NCBI GenBank assembly: GCA_035063765.1 | Contig: JAPSFT010000020.1 | Coordinates: forward strand, 21,559 to 85,558 | Origin: Deltaproteobacteria bacterium | GTDB lineage: Bacteria > Myxococcota_A > UBA9160 > PR03 | Direction of reading: 5' to 3' | DNA: 64,000 nucleotides | Shown: positions 57,596 to 64,000 of the stretch, one piece after another | How the letters are laid out: every line of letters begins with the position of its first letter | Numbering within the stretch: position 1 is the first letter of the stretch | Notes under the pieces: model-generated | What the model was told of the DNA's origin: nothing | The model's input: only the letters and a program-made list of their open reading frames with translations | The model's database searches: none | Made by a program: the position numbers and the translations under genes

Positions 57596-59221
57596 GTGAG
57601 CGCCGCCGGCGTCCTCCGGCGGGCCGGCAGCGACGCCGTGCGGGCGGGGCGGCTGCTCGTGGCGCGCGGCGTGCTCGGCCGGCGCAAGCCGTTCTGGCTG
57701 CTGCTGCGCCTCGAGCCGCCGCTCGACGAGACCCGCGCCGCGCTCGCGCCCTGGCGGCACGCGCGCGGGCCGACCCTGCTCGAGGCGCTGCGCGCGTGCG
57801 ACGCGGCCGCCCGCGATCCGCAGGTGGCGGGCGTCGTCCTGCGGCTCGCCGGTGCGCCGGCGGGCTGGGCGGCCGCCGCGGCGCTCCGCCGTGTCCTCGA
57901 CGCCGTGCGCGCGGCCGGCAAGCCCGTCGTCGCCTACGGCGAGCGGATCGGGCAGCCCGAGTACCTGATCGCGAGCGGGGCCGACCGGCTCTGGATGCCC
58001 GAGACCGGCTCGCTCGCGCTCGTGGGCCTGCGCAGCGAGGGCGTGTACCTGAAGGGCCTGCTCGAACGGCTCGACCTGCGCGCCGACGTCGTGCGCGTCG
58101 GCACGCACAAGACCGCGGCCGAGGCGCTCACGCGCCAGGGCATGTCGCCCGAGAGCCGCGCCCAGCTCGAGGCCTACCTCGACGACGCCTTCGCCGTGCT
58201 GGTCGAAGCGATCGCGCGCGGGCGCAAGCTCGATCCTGCCGCCGTGCGCGCGCGCATCGACGCCGGCCCCTACGGCGCGCGCGCCGCCGTCGAGGCGGGC
58301 CTCGCCGACGGGTGCCGCTATCCCGACGAGGTCGAGGCGGCGCTCGCCGAGCTCGCGCCCGCCAGTGCCGGCCCCCCGGCACGCGACGGCGCGCCGCGCG
58401 CACGCCTGGTGGACGCGATCGCCTACGACGCGTTGCGTGCGGGCGATCCGGGCTGGCGCCCGCTCCTGCGGGACCTGCCCCACGTGGCCTACCTGGCCGC
58501 CGGCGGCGCCATCCACCGGCGCGCGAGCCTGGGGGGGATCTCGGCCGAGAGCTGGGTCGCGCTGCTGCAGCGCCTGCGCGACGACGCGGCCGTCCGCGCC
58601 GTGGTGCTGCGGATCACGAGCCCGGGCGGCGACGCGCTCGCCTCGGACCTCCTGTGGCGCGCGCTGCGCCGGCTGGGCGGCGAGAAGCCCGTGGTCGTGT
58701 CGATGGGGGACGTCGCCGCCTCGGGCGGGTACTTCGCCGCGGTCGCGGCCGACGTGGTGCTCGCCGAGGCGAGCACGCTCACCGGCTCGATCGGCGTGGT
58801 CGGCGGCAAGCTCGACGCGGGTGGACTGCTCGAGCGGCTGGGCGTCAAGAGCGACGGTGTCGAGCGCGGCGCGCGCGCGGGGCTCGGGACGCCCTCCCGG
58901 GGCTTCACGGCCGACGAGCGCGCCGCCGTGCGCCGCGAGATGGAGGCGGTCTACGACGTCTTCCTGCGCCGCGTCGAGGAGGGCCGCGGGCTTGCGCGCC
59001 ACGAGCTCGAGCCGCTCGCGCAGGGCCGCATCTGGAGCGGGCAGCGCGCGCTCGCGCTGCGCCTGCTCGACGCGCTCGGCGGGCCGCTCGAGGCGATCGC
59101 CGAGGCCCGCGCACGGGCCGGGCTGGCTGCCGAGGAGCGCTTCGTGCTCGACGTGTTCCCGAAGCGCGCCCCGCTCGAGGCGCTGCGCGGGCTCGTGCGG
59201 GCGGGCGGGCTCTTCGCGTGA
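57596..59221 (+). CDS. sppA: SppA-like signal peptide peptidase (double-domain, S49)
   Basis: The 541-residue protein is read from GTG 57596 (8 nt after GGGAGG; another GTG is at 57593). It has two S49 domains. The N-terminal half has the catalytic Lys in VRVGTHKTAAEALTRQGMSPESR, and the C-terminal half has the nucleophile Ser in VVSMGDVAASGGYFAAVAADVVLAEASTLTGSIGVVGGK. Lys in the first half and Ser in the second is the E. coli 67K SppA arrangement. I see no N-terminal membrane helix, unlike E. coli SppA, so it may be peripheral. It degrades cleaved signal peptides. Confidence 0.92.
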   Translation: MSAAGVLRRAGSDAVRAGRLLVARGVLGRRKPFWLLLRLEPPLDETRAALAPWRHARGPTLLEALRACDAAARDPQVAGVVLRLAGAPAGWAAAAALRRVLDAVRAAGKPVVAYGERIGQPEYLIASGADRLWMPETGSLALVGLRSEGVYLKGLLERLDLRADVVRVGTHKTAAEALTRQGMSPESRAQLEAYLDDAFAVLVEAIARGRKLDPAAVRARIDAGPYGARAAVEAGLADGCRYPDEVEAALAELAPASAGPPARDGAPRARLVDAIAYDALRAGDPGWRPLLRDLPHVAYLAAGGAIHRRASLGGISAESWVALLQRLRDDAAVRAVVLRITSPGGDALASDLLWRALRRLGGEKPVVVSMGDVAASGGYFAAVAADVVLAEASTLTGSIGVVGGKLDAGGLLERLGVKSDGVERGARAGLGTPSRGFTADERAAVRREMEAVYDVFLRRVEEGRGLARHELEPLAQGRIWSGQRALALRLLDALGGPLEAIAEARARAGLAAEERFVLDVFPKRAPLEALRGLVRAGGLFA

Positions 59222-59265
59222 GGACGCCACCCCCGGCCGGCCGGCCCGCCGCCTAGACTGCCGGT

Positions 59266-59922
59266 GTGTCCCGCCGCCTGCGCTACGACATCCCCGGCCC
59301 GGATCGGCGCGTGGCGCTCGAGGAGCTGCGCGCGAAGGGCTGGGAGGCGCTCTTCCCGGAGCTGCCACGGCCGCTGCGGCTCGTGCTCGAGATCGGCTTC
59401 GGCCGCGGCGAGTTCCTGGCGGAGCTGGCCGCGGGTGCGCCCGCGGTGGCGCACGTCGGTGTCGAGCGATCCTGGAAACGGGTCCTCAAGATGGCGCGGC
59501 GGCTCGCGCGCAGCGAGCTCGCGAACGTGCGCCTCGTGCACGGGGCCGGCGAGGACGTGGTCCGGGACGGCTTCGGGGCGGGCTCGCTCGACGCGGTCTG
59601 GATCAACTTCTCCGACCCCTGGCCCAAGAAGCGCCATCACCGCCGCCGGCTCGTGCAGCCCGCGCTGGTCGCCGCCCTGGCCGAGCGGCTGCGTCCGGGA
59701 GGCCTGCTCCACGTCGCCACCGATGACGCCGGCTACGCCGAGCACATCGACGCCGTGCTCGGCGCCGAGCCGCGCCTCGCGAACGCCTTCGCGCCGGCGC
59801 GCTGGCTCCCGGAGGTGCCGGGGCGGACCCCGACCGCCTACGAGCTCGCCTGGCGCGCGGAGGGGCGCGCGCTCCACTTCTGGGCCTACCGGCGCGTCGA
59901 CGAGCCGGAGCCGCTCTCGTAG
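59266..59922 (+). CDS. trmB: tRNA (guanine(46)-N7)-methyltransferase TrmB
   Basis: The 218-residue protein starts at GTG 59266. It has the TrmB pattern: RLVLEIGFGRGEFLAELA (SAM loop), AHVGVERSWKRVLKMARRLARSELANVRLVHGAGEDVV, DAVWINFSDPWPKKRHHRRRLVQPALVAAL (DPWPKxRH) and RTPTAYELAWRAEGRALHFWAYRR (TxYE). The usual Glu in the EIGFGxG motif is present. It makes m7G46 in tRNA variable loops. It is followed 13 nt later by rlmN. Confidence 0.96.
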   Translation: MSRRLRYDIPGPDRRVALEELRAKGWEALFPELPRPLRLVLEIGFGRGEFLAELAAGAPAVAHVGVERSWKRVLKMARRLARSELANVRLVHGAGEDVVRDGFGAGSLDAVWINFSDPWPKKRHHRRRLVQPALVAALAERLRPGGLLHVATDDAGYAEHIDAVLGAEPRLANAFAPARWLPEVPGRTPTAYELAWRAEGRALHFWAYRRVDEPEPLS

Positions 59923-59935
59923 CCTCCCCCGAGCC

Positions 59936-60976
<1,041 letters not shown>

Positions 60977-60990
60977 GCCCACGCGCCTCG

Positions 60991-61668
60991 ATGCTCTACG
61001 CGATCGGCGACGTCCACGGCTGCCTCGACAAGCTCGAGGACCTGCTGCGGTCCCTTCCGCTGCGCGCGGACGACCGCCTGGTCTTCCTCGGCGACTACGT
61101 GGACCGCGGCCCCGACTCGCGCGGCGTCGTCGACCGCCTGATCCGGCTCGCCGACGAACGCCCCACCGTCTTCCTGATGGGCAATCACGAGTCGATGTTC
61201 CTCGACTTCCTCGGCTGGCAGGGACCCCAGTACTTCGGCTCCGACGTCTTCATCGCCAACGGCGGCGCCGAGACCCTGCTCTCCTACGACTACTTCGATC
61301 GCCCGGCCCCCCGCCCGAAGCACTTCGCACTGCCACCCGGTCACGAGGCGTTCTTCCGCTCGCTGCGCATGCACCACGTGGAGGGCGACTTCCTGTTCGT
61401 GCACGCCGGGCTCGGCCGCGTCCTGGCCCGCTCCGACCATCTCGACCAGGCGCTGCGCGGTGCGCGTCTCGAGGAGCTCCTGTGGGACCGCTCGACGATG
61501 GACGTGCCGCACCGCCTCGGCGTCACGATCGTCTACGGGCACACGCCGCGCGCCGACTTCGGGATCCGCTGGAACCAGCCCTACAGCATCGGCATCGACA
61601 CCGGTGCCGTGTACGGAGGGGCGCTCACCGCCATCCGCCTGCCCGACGAGACGATCTTCCAGGTCTGA
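60991..61668 (+). CDS. Serine/threonine-type metallophosphoesterase
   Basis: The 225-residue protein starts at ATG 60991. It has all PPP-family metal motifs: MLYAIGDVHGCLDKLEDLL (GDxHG), RLVFLGDYVDRGPDSRGVV (GDxVDRG), TVFLMGNHESMFLDFLG (GNHE), FLFVHAGLG and TIVYGHTPRADFGIRW. It is closest to PrpA/ApaH-like bacterial phosphatases acting on phosphoproteins or dinucleoside polyphosphates. The cytosolic protein needs two metals. Its TGA abuts the stop of the convergent mltD-like gene. Confidence 0.93.
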   Translation: MLYAIGDVHGCLDKLEDLLRSLPLRADDRLVFLGDYVDRGPDSRGVVDRLIRLADERPTVFLMGNHESMFLDFLGWQGPQYFGSDVFIANGGAETLLSYDYFDRPAPRPKHFALPPGHEAFFRSLRMHHVEGDFLFVHAGLGRVLARSDHLDQALRGARLEELLWDRSTMDVPHRLGVTIVYGHTPRADFGIRWNQPYSIGIDTGAVYGGALTAIRLPDETIFQV

Positions 61669-63519
61669 TCAGCCGCCGTCCACCGGCACGCGCAGCTTCT
61701 GCCCGGCGCGGATGTAGCTCGAGCGCGAGAGATTGTTCGCGGCCTGCAGGTCCTTCACCGACACGCCGTAGCGGCGTGCGATCGAGGAGACGGTGTCGCC
61801 ATGGCGCACGGTGTAGGTGCGGGCTCGCGGGCGGGTCGCCGCCGGCGGCGCGTCCGTCCCGGCGACCCGCGCGGCGCCGGGGATCGTGAGCGGCTGGCCG
61901 ACGCGCACCTCGTCCGGGTCCTGGATGCCGTTGGCCGAGGCGAGCGCGTGCGCCGACGTCCCGTAGCGGCGTGCGATCGACGCCAGGGTCTCGCCGCGCC
62001 GCACCTCGTGCTGGGCGGGGGCGGCGGCGGGCTGGGCCCGCGGTGGCCGGCGCTCGGCCGCGTCGGCGACGATCTCGCGCTCGACCGTGCCCGGGAGCCG
62101 CAGCCGCCGCCCGACGTGGATGGCACTCGGCTTGCGGATGCCGTTGGCCGAGGCCAGCGCGCGCGTCGACATGCCGTAGCGGCGCGCGATCGACGACAGC
62201 GTGTCGCCGCGCTTCACGATGTAGGTCCGGCCGCTGATCTGGCTCGGCCGGCGCTCCTGCGGGATCGCGGCCAGGATCTGCGCCGCGGGCGCGCGGCCCG
62301 CGACCGGCGGGAAGCGCAGGGTCACGCCCTTCGGCACGAGCTGCTGGCCGCGCCAGACCGGCTCGCGCAGCCCCAGGTTCCACTCGCGCAGGAGGCCGAG
62401 ATCCATGCCGAAGCTCTGGGAGAGCGCGCGCGCCGAGTAGGTGCCGTCGGTCACCACCGCCTCGTGCCGCGCCGGCGCCATCTTGCGGATCTCGCCGAAG
62501 TAGCGGACGTGGTTGCGGTCCACCTCCACCGCGGCCAGGAACGACGGGTAGAAGTTGCGCGAGGCGAAGCCGAAGCTCGGGCCGTCGTAACGGCCCAGGA
62601 TCACGCCGATGTCGTCGGTCCCGAGCTCCTTCTTGGCGCGGATCGAGCCGCCCGGCCCGTGGTTGTAGGCGATCAGTGCGAGCGGCCAGGTGCCCGTCAC
62701 GCGGTGGTTGTTCGCGAGCAGCGCGGCGGCGGCCTCGGTCGCACGCCAGGGGTCGAAGCGCTCGTCGACGGTGCGGTCGACGCGCAGCTTGAACAGCCGG
62801 CCCGTCGAGGGCATGAACTGCCAGAGGCCGGCGGCGCCCACCTTCGAGTAGGCGAGCGGGTTGAACGAGGACTCGACGTGCGGCAGCAGCGCGAGCTCGA
62901 GCGGCAGGCCGCGCTCGCGGAAGACCTGGCGGATGTAGGCCTCCCACTGCCCCGAGCGGATCACGCCGTCGCGGAACTTGTCGGCCTGGCCGCGCTGGAA
63001 GCGCACGCCCTCCGAGGCCTCCTCGAGCCGCGCTCGCGAGACCCCCTTCGGGAACAGCGCGAGCACCCGCTGCTCCTCGGCCGTGAGCCCCGTGTGGGGC
63101 TCGCGCGCGAGCCGCCGCAGCAGCGCCGCGTAGCGCTTCTTCGAGCCCTCGTAGTGGCGCGAGGCCTCCGACTCGGGAAGCCCCTTCGGCCAGCGAACCA
63201 CGTCGTAGACGACGCCGAGGTCGCGGTTGTCGTGGACGAAGCCCTCGTTGGTCTCGACCTCGCTGTAGACGCGGGTCCAGAAGCGGACGCGGTCCTCGAT
63301 CGCGGGCGGGCGCGGGAAGAGCCGCGCGTCGGGCCCGGGCACGCTCCGCACCCGGACCTCGGGAGCCGGCGGCAGGACCGGTGCGGGCGGCAGCTCGGGC
63401 TCCGCGCTCACCGCCGGGGCGCGCCGGCGCTGGCGGCCGAAGGCCGGGGAGGCGGCGGCGGCGACGACGGCGTCGGCCAGCAGGACGAGGAAGACGGCGA
63501 AGGCGAGTCCTCTGCGCAT
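61669..63519 (-). CDS. mltD: Membrane-bound lytic transglycosylase MltD-like with LysM repeats
   Basis: The 616-residue protein starts at ATG 63519 with a signal sequence (MRRGLAFAVFLVLLADAVVAAAAS). The SLT domain (about 190-350) has LPLELALLPHVESSFNPLAYSKVGAAGLWQFMPSTGRLFKL, where the Glu of HVESSFNP is catalytic. At least three LysM repeats follow: YIVKRGDTLSSIARRYGMSTRALASANGI, HEVRRGETLASIARRYGTSAHALASANGI and YTVRHGDTVSSIARRYGVSVKDLQAANNL, and a fourth LysM-like segment (VVTDGTYSARALSQSFGMDLGLLREWN) may precede them. It cleaves glycan strands in the periplasm with 1,6-anhydro products. No lipobox Cys is obvious. Confidence 0.95.
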   Translation of the reverse strand: MRRGLAFAVFLVLLADAVVAAAASPAFGRQRRRAPAVSAEPELPPAPVLPPAPEVRVRSVPGPDARLFPRPPAIEDRVRFWTRVYSEVETNEGFVHDNRDLGVVYDVVRWPKGLPESEASRHYEGSKKRYAALLRRLAREPHTGLTAEEQRVLALFPKGVSRARLEEASEGVRFQRGQADKFRDGVIRSGQWEAYIRQVFRERGLPLELALLPHVESSFNPLAYSKVGAAGLWQFMPSTGRLFKLRVDRTVDERFDPWRATEAAAALLANNHRVTGTWPLALIAYNHGPGGSIRAKKELGTDDIGVILGRYDGPSFGFASRNFYPSFLAAVEVDRNHVRYFGEIRKMAPARHEAVVTDGTYSARALSQSFGMDLGLLREWNLGLREPVWRGQQLVPKGVTLRFPPVAGRAPAAQILAAIPQERRPSQISGRTYIVKRGDTLSSIARRYGMSTRALASANGIRKPSAIHVGRRLRLPGTVEREIVADAAERRPPRAQPAAAPAQHEVRRGETLASIARRYGTSAHALASANGIQDPDEVRVGQPLTIPGAARVAGTDAPPAATRPRARTYTVRHGDTVSSIARRYGVSVKDLQAANNLSRSSYIRAGQKLRVPVDGG

Positions 63520-63700
63520 GGGCCTCCTCGGATCGGCTACCTCTGATCGGCGCTGGGGCGATGCAGCGTGAGCCGGGGGGAGGGCTCGGCGCGGCGGGAT
63601 CGGCCAGGGGGGAGCGGGGCCGACCGTCGCCTTCGGTTCGCGGCATTCTAGAGGCTCCGCGCGGCGCGGGGCAACGTCTCGTCGGCCGAGGTCGAGGGAA

Positions 63701-64000
63701 TCGCCGTCCGCGGGGCGCGCGAGCGCGGGCGGGAGGAAGGGCCCGCCTCCGCTTCGACTCGGACGCGCGCCTTGTTTGCCGCGGAGGCGCGAGGGGCCGT
63801 ACCCGCGCGCGCCTTCGAGGCGCTCCGGCGGGCCCTTCCTCCCGCCCGCGAGCGGACGGCCTCGAGGCCGCGTTCCTGGCAGCCCCGTGTGAGGCCGGTC
63901 CCCGGTCTCGGGAGGAGCGGCCTGGGGACTTCGCTTGCCTTCGGCTCGCTGCGCGCGTCGAGCGGGTTGCCGGGAGTCGCCGTCCGCGGGGCGCGCGAGC
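63701..64000. repeat. Non-coding repeat element at right edge
   Basis: The 63520-64000 stretch has no convincing gene. It holds a perfect 22-nt inverted repeat (63725-63746 with 63828-63849; arms begin GCGGGCGGGAGG and end CTCCCGCCCGC) around an 81-nt loop. A 24-nt direct repeat (63701-63724 and 63977-64000, starting TCGCCGTCCGCGG) sits 276 nt apart. The second copy ends exactly at the window edge, so the element may be a tandem of about 276 bp continuing beyond it. Confidence 0.8.

Noticed and set aside
63520..64000. Possible insertion sequence ends at the right edge
   Set aside because: No transposase frame and no target-site duplication seen; only non-coding repeats.

Overview
This window is very GC-rich bacterial chromosome (about three quarters G+C by eye), coding-dense, with many GTG starts and frequent ATGA/GTGA stop-start overlaps. 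An F420-type luciferase-like oxidoreductase, stacked acyl-CoA dehydrogenases, a full dcw cluster, tandem ArsA/Get3-like ATPases, an MJ0042 zinc-ribbon (DUF3426-like) protein, a PhaR-type regulator and ATP-cone/2-phosphoglycerate-kinase and MoxR/VWA genes together suggest a free-living, Gram-negative, deltaproteobacteria-like lineage (Myxococcota, Desulfobacterota or Binatota type). This placement is inferred from gene content, not from a marker phylogeny. I see no IS element, prophage, CRISPR array, tRNA or rRNA.

Layout. 1-9.9 kb is lipid/acyl-CoA metabolism: a truncated LLM oxidoreductase, a small HEAGH membrane protein, the RNase P RNA gene on the minus strand, an HxlR-SCP2 regulator translationally coupled to an acyl-CoA dehydrogenase (ACAD), a second ACAD, a 7-TM protein, a GST-like protein, a cytochrome c'-like protein, and a second ACAD pair. 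9.9-15.2 kb is an envelope-stress-like locus on the minus strand: TPR/beta-barrel protein, 14-nt tandem repeats, proline-rich secreted protein, ECF sigma factor, membrane anti-sigma factor, and secreted subtilisin-like protease. 15.4-20.7 kb holds a hybrid histidine kinase, a quinone oxidoreductase, ndk, a 52-codon membrane ORF and an enoyl-CoA hydratase.

20.8-38.9 kb is a complete minus-strand dcw cluster in the order mraZ-rsmH-ftsL-ftsI-murE-murF-mraY-murD-ftsW-murG-murC-murB-ftsQ-ftsA-ftsZ. It is preceded by a recognisable promoter and three MraZ boxes at exact 10-nt spacing. 39-49.7 kb carries an HDAC-family deacetylase, an epimerase, a PlsC-like acyltransferase, PhaR, a helical protein, two ArsA-like ATPases, the zinc-ribbon protein, TatA, a phosphohexomutase and an alpha/beta hydrolase.

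49.7-53.2 kb holds an ECF sigma factor and a tight three-gene minus-strand operon: a ParA ATPase fused to a CBM48/AMPK1 glycogen-binding domain, a MinD/ParA-like protein without a Walker A motif, and a NucS-like domain without its catalytic lysine. 53.2-63.5 kb has an ATP-cone/2-phosphoglycerate kinase-like protein, a MoxR-VWA pair, SppA, trmB, rlmN, a metallophosphatase and an MltD-like transglycosylase. The right edge is non-coding, with a perfect 22-nt inverted repeat and a direct repeat that runs to the end of the window.

The two most interesting candidates are (1) the ParA-CBM48 operon, which could position or partition a polysaccharide granule, and (2) the sigma/anti-sigma/subtilisin locus, in which the extracytoplasmic part of the anti-sigma factor resembles a subtilisin propeptide. 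Both readings are inferences from domain patterns recognised by eye.
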